Below, one piece after another: positions 1-9,227 of a stretch of 46,516 nt of DNA (the stretch's first letter is position 1; each line of letters begins with the position of its first letter). The DNA lies in contig JALOMI010000004.1 in the NCBI GenBank assembly GCA_025455465.1, forward strand, positions 1 to 46,516. The letters are read 5' to 3'. The DNA comes from Cyclobacteriaceae bacterium (lineage in GTDB: Bacteria; Bacteroidota; Bacteroidia; Cytophagales; Cyclobacteriaceae). A program made the position numbers and the translations under genes. Below the pieces are notes generated by a model, which saw nothing but the letters and a program-made list of their open reading frames with translations, had not been told where the DNA came from and made no database searches.

Positions 1-940
1 TGTAAGGATAATGTATAAGGGTGCCTATACCGGCCTGCTGAAGGTAACCGTGCAGCTGATCGCGTTGCCGGCAGCGGATGGCAAAGATGTGCCAGGAATG
101 CTTTGTCTCCGGACGTTCCTTCGGTAATACCAGGGCGTCAATCCCATTTAATACTTTATAGTACCTATTTGCCAGCTCCCTTCTTCGAGCATTCCAGGCA
201 TCCAGATGCTTGAGCTTAACATGAAGTATCGCAGCCTGCAGGGTATCGAGCCGGCTGTTGGTGCCTTCCATTTTATGATCGTCTTTAATCAGCGAACCGT
301 GATTGGCAAACCGCCTTAATGTTTCAGCAAGTTGATCATCATCCGTAAGCATGCAACCGGCATCACCGTAAGCACCAAGATTTTTGGTGGGATAAAAACT
401 AAAGGCTGCGGCCGCACCAAAAGAGCCGGCATAGTTATCCTGATAGGCGGTGAGATGGGCCTGCGCGCAATCTTCGATGAGATGCAACTTATATTCATCG
501 CATAACTGGCGGAGTTTGTGAAGCGGTGCTGCCTGGCCAAACAAATGCACGGCCATGATGCCCCGTGTGCGTGATGTGATTTTCTGTCTGACGCTTTCCG
601 GGTCCAGTGTATAGTATTCCGGATCAACATCAGCAAACACCGGTGTCGCTCCGGTTAGTGAAATAACTTCCGATGATGGCATGCAACCGAAAGCCGGGGT
701 AATCACTTCATCACCCGGGCCGATCCCCAGGCATTTCAGGATGATGAACAGGGCATCCGTACCATTTCCCGTACCGATGCAGTGCTTTCGGCCAATGCGT
801 GCGGCAAAAGCTTTTTCAAAGTTTTTTACGGGTAATCCACCAATAAATTGTCCGTTGCTGAATACTTCCGCCATTGCCTTTTCCACGTCCTGCCGGATGG
901 ATGTGTATTGTCGGTGCAGGTCAAAAAACGGAATCAGCAC
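1..940 (-). CDS. DegT/DnrJ/EryC1/StrS-family PLP-dependent sugar aminotransferase (partial, 3' end off the left edge; probable GTG start)
   Basis: Manual reverse-frame translation gives VLIPFFDLHRQYTSIRQDVEKAMAEVFSNGQFIGG...GTGNGTDALFIILKCLGIGPGDEVITPAFGCMPSSEVI...FSFYPTKNLGAYGDAGCMLTDD, including the family PLP-Lys motif. The ORF track lists only a wrong-frame ORF here because the frame lacks an ATG and runs off the edge. Confidence 0.9.
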   Translation of the reverse strand, partial: MLIPFFDLHRQYTSIRQDVEKAMAEVFSNGQFIGGLPVKNFEKAFAARIGRKHCIGTGNGTDALFIILKCLGIGPGDEVITPAFGCMPSSEVISLTGATPVFADVDPEYYTLDPESVRQKITSRTRGIMAVHLFGQAAPLHKLRQLCDEYKLHLIEDCAQAHLTAYQDNYAGSFGAAAAFSFYPTKNLGAYGDAGCMLTDDDQLAETLRRFANHGSLIKDDHKMEGTNSRLDTLQAAILHVKLKHLDAWNARRRELANRYYKVLNGIDALVLPKERPETKHSWHIFAIRCRQRDQLHGYLQQAGIGTLIHYPY

Positions 941-969
941 GTTAGCATATTTAATAAAGAGAAAGAGGA

Positions 970-2007
970 TTAGTCTTCCGAATGACTGGCCCGCAGTTTT
1001 TGTTCCCAGGCCCAGGCATGCTTCATGGCATCCTCCAAGGAATACTGGGTTTTCCAGCGTAGTGCGTCCATGGCCTTGGCAGGATCGGCATATACTTTTT
1101 CAACATCACCGGGTCTTCGCGGACCAATGATGAAAGGGAGTTTAACACCGGTTGAGCGGATGAAGGTATTGACCAACTCCAACACGGAAACACCTTTACC
1201 AGTGCCCACATTAAAAGCATCATAGAGTTTTGAATGCCGTTCGTGCTGCAGGTACTCCAGGGCTTTTACATGCACACGTGCAAGATCAACCACATGAATA
1301 AAATCGCGGATGCATGAACCGTCCGGTGTATCATAATCATTACCGAATACAGTTAGTTTTTTTCGAAGTCCGGCAGCGGTTTGTGTAATATAGGGTACGA
1401 GATTGTTAGGAACACCAATAGGCAGTTCACCCATCATTGCACTTGGATGTGCACCTATCGGATTAAAATAACGCAATGAAACAATGCGGAAACCGGTAGG
1501 ATAGATATCTTCCAGGATGCGCTCGCAGATTTGCTTGGTAGCACCATAGGGAGATTCAGCCCGTTTGAACGGGGCCGATTCATTCACCGGAATAACATCC
1601 GGCTGACCGTACACGGTGCAGGAGGAAGAGAAGATGAAATCCGTCATCTTGAATTCCTGCATCACGTCCAGCAGAACAAGTAACGAGTCGATATTATTCT
1701 GATGGTACAGCAACGGCTTTTGTACCGATTCACCCACCGACTTAAAGGCGGCAAAGTGCATCACGCACTGAATGGGTCCTTCAGTTTGAAAAACATCCCT
1801 TAGGAAACTTTTATCGCGGCAATCTCCTTCATGAAAATTAGGTTTACGGCCGGTTATACGCTCCATGCCTTTCAGCAAGGTACGGTCGCTGGCAGAGAGG
1901 TTATCGACAATTACCGGTTCATAGCCTGCAGCTATCAGTTCTACTACGGTGTGGGCACCGATGTATCCGGCTCCGCCTGTTACTAAAATTTTCTTTGATG
2001 GTGTCAT
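970..2007 (-). CDS. galE: UDP-glucose 4-epimerase
   Basis: 345 aa; N-terminal ILVTGGAGYIGAHTVVEL, YGATK active-site motif, GalE-like throughout. Confidence 0.93.
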   Translation of the reverse strand: MTPSKKILVTGGAGYIGAHTVVELIAAGYEPVIVDNLSASDRTLLKGMERITGRKPNFHEGDCRDKSFLRDVFQTEGPIQCVMHFAAFKSVGESVQKPLLYHQNNIDSLLVLLDVMQEFKMTDFIFSSSCTVYGQPDVIPVNESAPFKRAESPYGATKQICERILEDIYPTGFRIVSLRYFNPIGAHPSAMMGELPIGVPNNLVPYITQTAAGLRKKLTVFGNDYDTPDGSCIRDFIHVVDLARVHVKALEYLQHERHSKLYDAFNVGTGKGVSVLELVNTFIRSTGVKLPFIIGPRRPGDVEKVYADPAKAMDALRWKTQYSLEDAMKHAWAWEQKLRASHSED

Positions 2008-2008
2008 A

Positions 2009-3259
2009 TCAAAGCCTTGCAGTGATTATACTTTTGTCAAGAAATCCTTTCACATCGTATACTACAGTGCTGCTGTGTTTTAACTCATTCCAGTTCAGGT
2101 TCCGGAATGCCTCATGCCCTACGGCCAGTAAAACGGCATCATAGCTTCCTTTGGGTCGATGCGTCAGCGTAAAGCCGTATTCGTGTCGTACTTCTTCGGC
2201 ATCGGCCATGGGATCGTAAATATCCACTTGCGTACCGTAGCTTTTCAGTTCATTCACCACATCAGCTACCTTGCTGTTGCGGATGTCCGGACAATTCTCT
2301 TTAAAGGTGATGCCGAGCACGAGAACCTTACCGCCATATACCGGCAGTTGATTACGGGCCATAAGCTTGATCACGTTACCGGCAATGAGCGCACCCATGT
2401 TGTCATTGATGCGCCTTCCGGCAAGAATTACTTCCGGATGATAGCCAAGGCTTTCGGCTTTATAGGTGAGATAGTATGGGTCAACACCGATGCAGTGACC
2501 GCCTACCAGCCCGGGACGGAATGGAAGGAAATTCCACTTCGTGCCGGCAGCCTCCAGTACTTCCTGCGTATCGATACCCATCTTGTCAAAGATGAGCGCC
2601 AGTTCATTGACAAAAGCAATGTTGATATCCCGCTGCGCATTCTCAATGACTTTAGCTGCTTCTGCGACCCGGATGGAGGATGCTTTATAGGTGCCTGCTG
2701 TAATAATTTTCTTGTAGAGCTGATCTACTTTCTCGGCCACCTCAGGCGTGCTGCCACTGGTGACTTTTTTGATGTTGGATACCCGGTGCAACTTATCTCC
2801 GGGGTTGATGCGCTCAGGTGAATACCCGCAAAAGAAATCGGTATTGTATTTCAGCCCACTTACTTGTTCAATGATCGGTACGCAATCTTCTTCTGTACAT
2901 CCCGGATATACGGTAGATTCAAAGATCACGATATCCCCTTTCTTGATCACGGCACCAACCGTTTTGCTGGCACTTATAAGCGGGCGGAGATCCGGCTTGC
3001 GGTATTCATCAACAGGCGTTGGTACGGTAACGATAAAATAATTGACAGCTTTTAGATCGTCAGCCTGGTAGCTGAAGTTCAGGCGGCTGGCCTGAATCAG
3101 CTCATCGTGATCAACTTCACGGGTGTTGTCTATGCCGTTCTTGAGTTCCTGAATGCGGTTTTTGTTGATGTCGAAGCCAACCACATCTATGACTTTGCCA
3201 AATTCTACTGCGAGCGGAAGTCCAACATAACCCAATCCGATAATACCAATTCGATCCAT
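2009..3259 (-). CDS. Nucleotide sugar dehydrogenase (WbpO/TviB/WbpA-like UDP-N-acetylhexosamine 6-dehydrogenase)
   Basis: 416 aa; IGLGYVGLPLAVEFGK...VGFDINKNRIQELKNGIDNTREV, VGGHCIGVDPYYLTYKAE, GITFKENCPDIRNSKV. Confidence 0.88.
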   Translation of the reverse strand: MDRIGIIGLGYVGLPLAVEFGKVIDVVGFDINKNRIQELKNGIDNTREVDHDELIQASRLNFSYQADDLKAVNYFIVTVPTPVDEYRKPDLRPLISASKTVGAVIKKGDIVIFESTVYPGCTEEDCVPIIEQVSGLKYNTDFFCGYSPERINPGDKLHRVSNIKKVTSGSTPEVAEKVDQLYKKIITAGTYKASSIRVAEAAKVIENAQRDINIAFVNELALIFDKMGIDTQEVLEAAGTKWNFLPFRPGLVGGHCIGVDPYYLTYKAESLGYHPEVILAGRRINDNMGALIAGNVIKLMARNQLPVYGGKVLVLGITFKENCPDIRNSKVADVVNELKSYGTQVDIYDPMADAEEVRHEYGFTLTHRPKGSYDAVLLAVGHEAFRNLNWNELKHSSTVVYDVKGFLDKSIITARL

Positions 3260-3268
3260 GTATTGCTT

Positions 3269-4294
3269 TTAATTTTTAATGTTGTAGTATTCTTTATACC
3301 AGTCGACAAATTTCCCGATGCCTTCTTCAATACTCGTGTCGGGTTTGAAGCCCGCATCGCGCATCAGGTCATCCACATCAGCATAGGTTTCCGGTACATC
3401 CCCATCCTGAATAGGCTTGAAATTCTTGATGGCTTTTTTCCCAAGTTTATCCTCCAATACTTCAATGAAGTGCAGTAATTCTACCGGCTTGTTGTTACCG
3501 ATGTTATAGATGCGGTATGGCGCAAAACTGCTGGACGGATCCGGGTGCTTGCTGTTCCAGCTGGAATCAGGTTTAGGTGCCAGCGGAATCAGGCGTACAA
3601 TTCCTTCTACAATATCATCCACGTAGGTGAAATCCCGCCTCATTTTACCGTGGTTGAATACATCAATCGGTTTGCCTTCGAGGATGGCTTTGGTAAACAG
3701 AAACAAGGCCATGTCGGGTCGGCCGTAAGGGCCATAGACGGTGAAGAACCGTAGGCCGGTGGTGGGCAACTGGAATAAAGCAGAATACGTATGCGCCATC
3801 AGCTCATTGGATTTCTTGGTGGCAGCATACAAGGAGATGGGATGATCTACATTGTGATGCACGGAGAAGGGCATGGCTGTATTGGCGCCATAGACCGAAC
3901 TTGATGAGGCATAGATCAGGTGCTTTGCCTGGTTGTGCCGGCAGGCTTCAAGGATATTCAAAAAGCCATGCACATTGCTTTCGAGATAAGCATAAGGGTT
4001 AACCAACGAATAGCGCACCCCCGCTTGTGCGGCCAGGTTGATTACAGTCTGAAAACCATTCTTTGTAAACAGGGCATCAATGCCTGGTTTGTCGGTAAGA
4101 TCGAGCTGGGCAAACTGAAAGGAGCCATACTGCTGCAGGATTTTCAGCCGGCTCTTTTTCAATTCCACATCATAGTAATCATTCAGGTTATCGAGGCCTG
4201 TAACGTTATAACCGGCTTCGCAAAGGCGCCTGCTGAGGTGAAAACCAATAAAGCCGGCTGCACCGGTAATCAGAACTGTGTGAGGTGTCTTCAT
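3269..4294 (-). CDS. NAD-dependent epimerase, UDP-glucuronate 4-epimerase-like
   Basis: [76 protein letters not shown]. Start set at ATG 4294 rather than 4315 because a TAGTTTTG promoter-like box overlaps the longer start. Confidence 0.87.
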   Translation of the reverse strand: MKTPHTVLITGAAGFIGFHLSRRLCEAGYNVTGLDNLNDYYDVELKKSRLKILQQYGSFQFAQLDLTDKPGIDALFTKNGFQTVINLAAQAGVRYSLVNPYAYLESNVHGFLNILEACRHNQAKHLIYASSSSVYGANTAMPFSVHHNVDHPISLYAATKKSNELMAHTYSALFQLPTTGLRFFTVYGPYGRPDMALFLFTKAILEGKPIDVFNHGKMRRDFTYVDDIVEGIVRLIPLAPKPDSSWNSKHPDPSSSFAPYRIYNIGNNKPVELLHFIEVLEDKLGKKAIKNFKPIQDGDVPETYADVDDLMRDAGFKPDTSIEEGIGKFVDWYKEYYNIKN

Positions 4295-4312
4295 GGACGG
4301 AATAAAACAGGG

Positions 4313-4320
4313 CAAAACTA
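4313..4320 (-). promoter_or_regulatory. Bacteroidota -7 box (TAGTTTTG) upstream of the epimerase
   Basis: Plus strand CAAAACTA; matches TAnnTTTG; no clear -33 TTG. Confidence 0.35.
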
Positions 4321-4436
4321 ATAATAAATCAACACTACCCTGTTGATGCCGGTTGCGGAAAGAGTGTACAATGTGCTTAACTTGTGCCGTTATTCACGGT
4401 GTTAAAAGTCAGGAATCGTTGCGTTTAAAAACCAGC

Positions 4437-5093
4437 ATGTTGTTTGGGTTGATCCGCAAGGAGTTTATCCTTGAACTCAGGCGTAAGTCGGTTATTGCCG
4501 GACTGGGTCTTTACCTGTTCAGCCTCATCTTTATCTGCTACATCACCTTCAACCTGCGGGAGAATATGATTTCGCCCACCACCTGGTCGGCCTTGTTCTG
4601 GCTGATGGTACTTTTTGCCGTGGTGAACAGTGTGGCAAAAGGATTTATCGGAGAGAAACGGGGTGTGTTTTTGTACCTCTATACGGTGGCCAGCGCCCAG
4701 GAAATCATACTCGCCAAGATCCTATATAATGCCCTGCTCGGATGGGTAATTGCATTAACCGGCTACGGTCTTTTTTCGGTATTCATTTTCAATCCGGTGC
4801 AGGATCATCTTATTTTTTTCAGCGGGCTGCTGCTGGTCACACTGGGTCTGACGACCACACTGAGTCTGATATCAGCGATCGCTGCCAAGGCCAACAACAG
4901 CAATGTGCTGATGGCGGTGTTGAGTTTTCCGGTGGTCATCTCTTTATTGCTGTTGGCGGTTCGTGTAACTCGAAATGCATTGGATGGATTAGACAGATCT
5001 GTTAGTACAGATGAGTTGCTTAACCTGCTGGCAATTAATTGCATTGCCGGGGCCTTGGGTTATATCCTCTTCCCGTATATTTGGCGCAGTTGA
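4437..5093 (+). CDS. ccmB: Heme exporter subunit CcmB
   Basis: ORF 4353..5093; start assigned to ATG 4437 (MLFGLIRKEFILELRRKSVIAGLGLYLFS...). Six-TM-like, VVNSVAKGFIGEKRGVFLYLYTVASAQEIILAKILYN; followed by ccmC. Confidence 0.85.
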   Translation: MLFGLIRKEFILELRRKSVIAGLGLYLFSLIFICYITFNLRENMISPTTWSALFWLMVLFAVVNSVAKGFIGEKRGVFLYLYTVASAQEIILAKILYNALLGWVIALTGYGLFSVFIFNPVQDHLIFFSGLLLVTLGLTTTLSLISAIAAKANNSNVLMAVLSFPVVISLLLLAVRVTRNALDGLDRSVSTDELLNLLAINCIAGALGYILFPYIWRS

Positions 5094-5145
5094 TGCCGGC
5101 ACAATTTGCAGCAAGAGCATCGATCTGAACACAGGAAAGGGCGTC

Positions 5146-5808
5146 ATGAAAAACTGGTTAAAGATTTCTGCAGTTGTTCTTCTGGTGTATGTGCACATCG
5201 CTGGTTTGCTGATGGATGTGCCCCGCCTGGCCATCCTTAATGAAACCATTCGTGCCTTGTATTTCCATGTGCCCATGTGGTTTGGCATGGTGCTGCTGTA
5301 CATGTTGTCGGTTTACCATGCCGTTCGGTACCTGCGTCATCCGGAGCATGGTCGGGACATCCAATCCATGACGTATGCACATGTAGGCACTGCTTTTGGA
5401 ATCCTTGGAATCATTACCGGCATGTTATGGGCCAATTACACCTGGGGCTCGCCCTGGCATGGCGACCCCAAACAAAACGGTGCGGCCATTGCCCTGCTGG
5501 TTTACCTGGCGTACTTCGTGCTGCGCGGTAGCCTGGATAATGAAGAGCAGCGCGCCCGGTTAAGCGCGGTATATAATATTTTTGCTTTTGCGGCCATGAT
5601 TCCCCTCATCTTCATCATTCCGCGAATAACCGACAGCATGCATCCGGGTAGTGGTGGAAACCCGGGCTTTAATGCCTACGATCTGGACAGCCGCATGCGT
5701 CTGGTTTTCTACCCGGCTGTCATCGCCTGGTTCCTAATCGGTTTATGGATTGCCTCCCTCCGTATCCGGATTATAAAAATGGAAGAAAAATTAGCTGACC
5801 TGTCATGA
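5146..5808 (+). CDS. ccmC: Cytochrome c biogenesis protein CcmC/CcsA
   Basis: Start at ATG 5146 within ORF 5011..5808; MLWANYTWGSPWHGDPKQNGA is a CcmC WWD-like motif; multiple TMs. Confidence 0.9.
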   Translation: MKNWLKISAVVLLVYVHIAGLLMDVPRLAILNETIRALYFHVPMWFGMVLLYMLSVYHAVRYLRHPEHGRDIQSMTYAHVGTAFGILGIITGMLWANYTWGSPWHGDPKQNGAAIALLVYLAYFVLRGSLDNEEQRARLSAVYNIFAFAAMIPLIFIIPRITDSMHPGSGGNPGFNAYDLDSRMRLVFYPAVIAWFLIGLWIASLRIRIIKMEEKLADLS

Positions 5809-6020
5809 AAGAATTGATCCGTATTAGCCTCACCGCCCTGATTTTTTTAATGATTCCCGGCATCCTGCAGGCACAGGAAATTGAAATGGCAGACACCATG
5901 CGTTCAGAGGGTAAAATCTATGTGATCGTGGGTATTATCCTGATCGTACTGGCTGGCCTGATCGCCTATTTGTCCCTCCTCGACCGGAAAGTCAAAAAAC
6001 TGGAAGACAGGCTGAAATAA
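5805..6020 (+). CDS. CcmD-like small membrane protein
   Basis: 71 aa, N-terminal hydrophobic signal-like segment, a second TM (IYVIVGIILIVLAGLIAYLSLL) and a charged tail; 4-nt overlap with ccmC; position between ccmC and ccmE. Confidence 0.7.
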   Translation: MKELIRISLTALIFLMIPGILQAQEIEMADTMRSEGKIYVIVGIILIVLAGLIAYLSLLDRKVKKLEDRLK

Positions 6021-6077
6021 GCGCTTTGAGCACTGCATGGTCGAACAAAACTTCATGGGAATGCGTTGATTTCGTGT

Positions 6078-6085
6078 TACTTTTG
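6078..6085 (+). promoter_or_regulatory. Candidate -7 box TACTTTTG upstream of ccmE
   Basis: TAnnTTTG match 26 nt before the ccmE ATG; no clear -33 element. Confidence 0.3.
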
Positions 6086-6110
6086 AGGGCTTTACTGAAG
6101 GGGAGATACC

Positions 6111-6521
6111 ATGAAGAAATCACACGTTTTTATCATCATCATCATTGCTGTGGCGGTTGCCATCATTGTTTCATCAACCAATGATGCCAGCACCTATGTT
6201 ACGTTTTCAGAGGCGTACCAACTAGCCTCCATAGGCAGCACCAAAAGCATCCATGTGGTGGGAGAGTTGAAAAAAGATGAGGACGGCCGCGTGGTCGGTA
6301 TTGAGCCGGGTGAAGACAAAGTCTCCTTTTCTTTCATTATGATAGATGATAACGGCAAAGAACAACAGGTATTCTATAATCAACCCGTGCCGCAGGATTT
6401 TACCCGTTCGGAGAAAGTAGTTGTTATCGGAAGCTATCGCGGGGAACAATTCTTCGCGGAGAAAATTCTGTTGAAGTGCCCCTCCAAGTACCAGGAAAAT
6501 GAACTGAATGCTGGCGTCTGA
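6111..6521 (+). CDS. ccmE: Cytochrome c maturation heme chaperone CcmE, CXXXY variant
   Basis: 136 aa, N-terminal TM, OB-fold-like VVGELKKDEDGRVVGIEPGEDKVSFSFIMIDDNGKEQQVFYNQPVPQDF...VVVIGSYRGEQFFAEKILLKCPSKYQEN. Confidence 0.87.
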   Translation: MKKSHVFIIIIIAVAVAIIVSSTNDASTYVTFSEAYQLASIGSTKSIHVVGELKKDEDGRVVGIEPGEDKVSFSFIMIDDNGKEQQVFYNQPVPQDFTRSEKVVVIGSYRGEQFFAEKILLKCPSKYQENELNAGV

Positions 6522-6554
6522 TCAGCCTGTTGAGTAGTTAATTCAATCGTATCC

Positions 6555-9092
6555 ATGCTCCATTACTTCATCGGTAACCTTGGTCATTTTTTTGTCATCA
6601 CGGCATTCGTTTCAGCGCTGGCCACGGTATTCTCCTACTTCCGGGCAACTGTAGCCAGCGATGTCGATCAGAAGCAGGCCTGGTTGGTCAACGGCAAAGT
6701 TGGCTTTTTTATTCATACTGTTGCCGTTATGGGCATCGTGGTAACGCTCTTCGTGATCATTAAAAATCACTACTTCGAATACCACTACGCGTACAGCCAC
6801 TCGGATAAGAAATTACCCGGATACTATCTGGTCTCTACATTCTGGAACGGACAGGAAGGCAGTTTTCTGCTGTGGATGTTCTGGCATGCTATACTGGGCA
6901 TCATCATCATTTTCACTAACCGGTTCTGGGAAGCCCCGGTGATGACGGTGTTTGCCACCGTTCAGGCTTTCCTGACCTCCATGATACTGGGTGTTGTGAT
7001 TCCCGGCCTGGAAATGAAAATCGGCAGTTCCCCGTTTATTCTGCTGCGCGATGCCATGCCCGACCCCATCTTTAAAATCCAACCTGATTTCATACCGCAG
7101 GATGGTGTTGGGCTAAACCCGCTGCTGCAGAATTACTGGATGGTGATTCACCCACCTACGTTATTCCTGGGCTTCGCTACCACATTGGTTCCCTTTTCAT
7201 TTGCCATAGCCGGTCTCTGGCTTAAGCGTTATCGGGAATGGGTACGCCCGGCATTGCCCTGGTCTTTATTTGCCGGAGCTATTCTGGGGCTTGGCATTCT
7301 GATGGGCGGTTATTGGGCCTATGAAACCCTGAACTTTGGCGGCTACTGGAACTGGGATCCGGTGGAAAACGCAGTCTACGTTCCCTGGCTGGTGCTGGTA
7401 GCATCCATCCACACCATGATCACTTTTAAAAACAGCGAAACGGCACTGAAGGCCTCTTTCATCCTGGTGATCTCCGTTTTTATTCTGATCCTCTATTCCA
7501 CGTTCCTCACCCGAAGCGGTGTATTGGGTGACGCCTCCGTACACTCCTTCACTGACCTGGGTTTGTCAGGACAATTAATGCTTTACCTGCTTTTCTTTCT
7601 TGTGGTTGCCGTGGTGCTGGCAGCGGTGCGCTGGAAGGAAATTCCGGCCACACAAAAAGAAATTGATACCTATTCCCGCGAGTTCTGGATTTTTGTCGGT
7701 GCCACGGTGCTGTGCCTGATGGGCTTCCAGGTGCTGGTGCCAACGTCTTTCCCCGCATGGAATTCACTGATGGAGGCTTTTGGCGGAACATCCAATATCG
7801 CCATTCCCGGTGATCAGGTTGAATACTTCTCTAAATTCCAAATCTGGTTTGCTGTTGGCCTGGGCTTGCTGTCAGGTGTCGGGCAGTTTTTCTGGTGGAA
7901 AAAAATCGACCGCAAGGAACTCACCAATCAACTCTTTGTTCCGTTAGTAGTGGCCATGCTGGGAACGGTAGTCGTTGTCAATATTGCCCGCGTGTACAAT
8001 CTGTCGTATGCCTTGTTGTTATTTGCCGGTCTCTTCACAGTAATCGCCAACTCGAAAATTCTGATATCGGTAGTAAAAAACAACCCATCCCTTTCCGGAG
8101 GCGCGGTAGCGCATATTGGTGTTGGCCTGATGCTGGTTGGTGTACTTTTTTCATCGGGATACTCTACGGTTGTGTCGCTGAACAATACAGGCATGCTGAT
8201 TTCCCGTTCGCTGAGCGATGAGTTCAACCGCGAGAATTTATTGTTGTTTGTTAATGAGCCGCGCACCATGGCCGGCTATGAGATTGAATACTTAGGTGAA
8301 CGTATAGAACCCCGACACAAGAGCGGCTACATCCGCAAAAGTGATATTGAGTATACGGATGATCCATATATGGTTATCGCCAAACGCGACCTGGAGTTTA
8401 ATGGGGAGAAGCTCTACTCCGCAGGGGAAAAGTTTGAGATCTATCCGGAGAATACCTTCTATGAAATAGAGTTCCGTAAGGATGGCAAGACCAGGTTTGT
8501 ACAATATCCCCGGGTACAGGTTAATCCGCGTTTCGGAAACATGGCTTCGCCCGACATCAATCGCAAAGTCTCCATGGACTTGTACACCCATATCTCTGCT
8601 CCGATGACAGAAGAGGCTAAAGATGATTGGGGTGAGCCTGAAGAAATCCTCGTGAAGCGCACTTCGCAGTTCTTTGCCAATGATTATGTGGCGAACATCG
8701 AATCGCTGGAACGTGTGTATGAAATTGGAGGCCAATCCATTGATTCTTCTTTTGTCGCGATCAAGGCAATGGTTGCTGTTCAGGGGGAGCGCCAGGTATA
8801 CACCGCAGAACCGATGCTGATTATCGGCACGCAGTCGCGTGGAGGAATTGTGCCCGGAATCATTCCTGAGCTCGGTTTGAAATTCAGCTTGATGAACCTT
8901 CAGCCTCAAACCGATGAAATCACCCTGGGCATCAGCTCCCGTCAGAAAGACTGGGTGGTCATTAAAGCACTGGAAAAGCCTTGGGTTAATGTACTCTGGC
9001 TGGGTACACTGGTGCTGATGGCAGGCTTCGTCATTGCCATGGTGAGAAGATTCCGTGAATTCCGGCTGATGAAATCGCGTGGGCTGGAGTAG
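6555..9092 (+). CDS. ccmF: Cytochrome c biogenesis protein CcmF/CcsA family
   Basis: 845 aa, polytopic; MGGYWAYETLNFGGYWNWDPVENAVYVPWLVLVASIHT WWD-type motif; NQEGS-like WNGQEGSFLLW. Confidence 0.93.
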   Translation: MLHYFIGNLGHFFVITAFVSALATVFSYFRATVASDVDQKQAWLVNGKVGFFIHTVAVMGIVVTLFVIIKNHYFEYHYAYSHSDKKLPGYYLVSTFWNGQEGSFLLWMFWHAILGIIIIFTNRFWEAPVMTVFATVQAFLTSMILGVVIPGLEMKIGSSPFILLRDAMPDPIFKIQPDFIPQDGVGLNPLLQNYWMVIHPPTLFLGFATTLVPFSFAIAGLWLKRYREWVRPALPWSLFAGAILGLGILMGGYWAYETLNFGGYWNWDPVENAVYVPWLVLVASIHTMITFKNSETALKASFILVISVFILILYSTFLTRSGVLGDASVHSFTDLGLSGQLMLYLLFFLVVAVVLAAVRWKEIPATQKEIDTYSREFWIFVGATVLCLMGFQVLVPTSFPAWNSLMEAFGGTSNIAIPGDQVEYFSKFQIWFAVGLGLLSGVGQFFWWKKIDRKELTNQLFVPLVVAMLGTVVVVNIARVYNLSYALLLFAGLFTVIANSKILISVVKNNPSLSGGAVAHIGVGLMLVGVLFSSGYSTVVSLNNTGMLISRSLSDEFNRENLLLFVNEPRTMAGYEIEYLGERIEPRHKSGYIRKSDIEYTDDPYMVIAKRDLEFNGEKLYSAGEKFEIYPENTFYEIEFRKDGKTRFVQYPRVQVNPRFGNMASPDINRKVSMDLYTHISAPMTEEAKDDWGEPEEILVKRTSQFFANDYVANIESLERVYEIGGQSIDSSFVAIKAMVAVQGERQVYTAEPMLIIGTQSRGGIVPGIIPELGLKFSLMNLQPQTDEITLGISSRQKDWVVIKALEKPWVNVLWLGTLVLMAGFVIAMVRRFREFRLMKSRGLE

Positions 9093-9125
9093 TTATCAGT
9101 TTAAAACATCGATAATTTCAAAATC

Positions 9126-9153
9126 AAAAAGGCTCCGAAAGGAGCCTTTTTTT
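9126..9153. terminator. Bidirectional Rho-independent terminator between ccmF and lspA
   Basis: AAAAAGGCTCC-GAAA-GGAGCCTTTTTTT: perfect stem, GAAA tetraloop, A-run/T-run flanks, between convergent genes. Confidence 0.93.
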
Positions 9154-9227
9154 GCAAGTAGATTGGAGTGAAAAATTATTTTGTACTGTAAATAAAGCAA
9201 AAAGTTTTCTATTCGATATGGATCACC

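Noticed and set aside
316-636. 106-aa minus-strand ORF
   Set aside because: Wrong frame inside the DegT aminotransferase gene; the real frame is open from 940 to the window edge
681-1130. 149-aa plus-strand ORF
   Set aside because: Antisense to the DegT/galE genes, no family motifs
2159-2821. 220-aa plus-strand ORF
   Set aside because: Antisense shadow of the UDP-HexNAc dehydrogenase; composition of a mirrored codon frame
6125-6145. ATC/ATT short tandem repeats (TTTATCATCATCATCATTGC) as a possible microsatellite
   Set aside because: Encodes the poly-Ile TM segment of CcmE; codon repetition explains it
8292-8909. 205-aa minus-strand ORF
   Set aside because: Antisense within ccmF, no recognisable motifs
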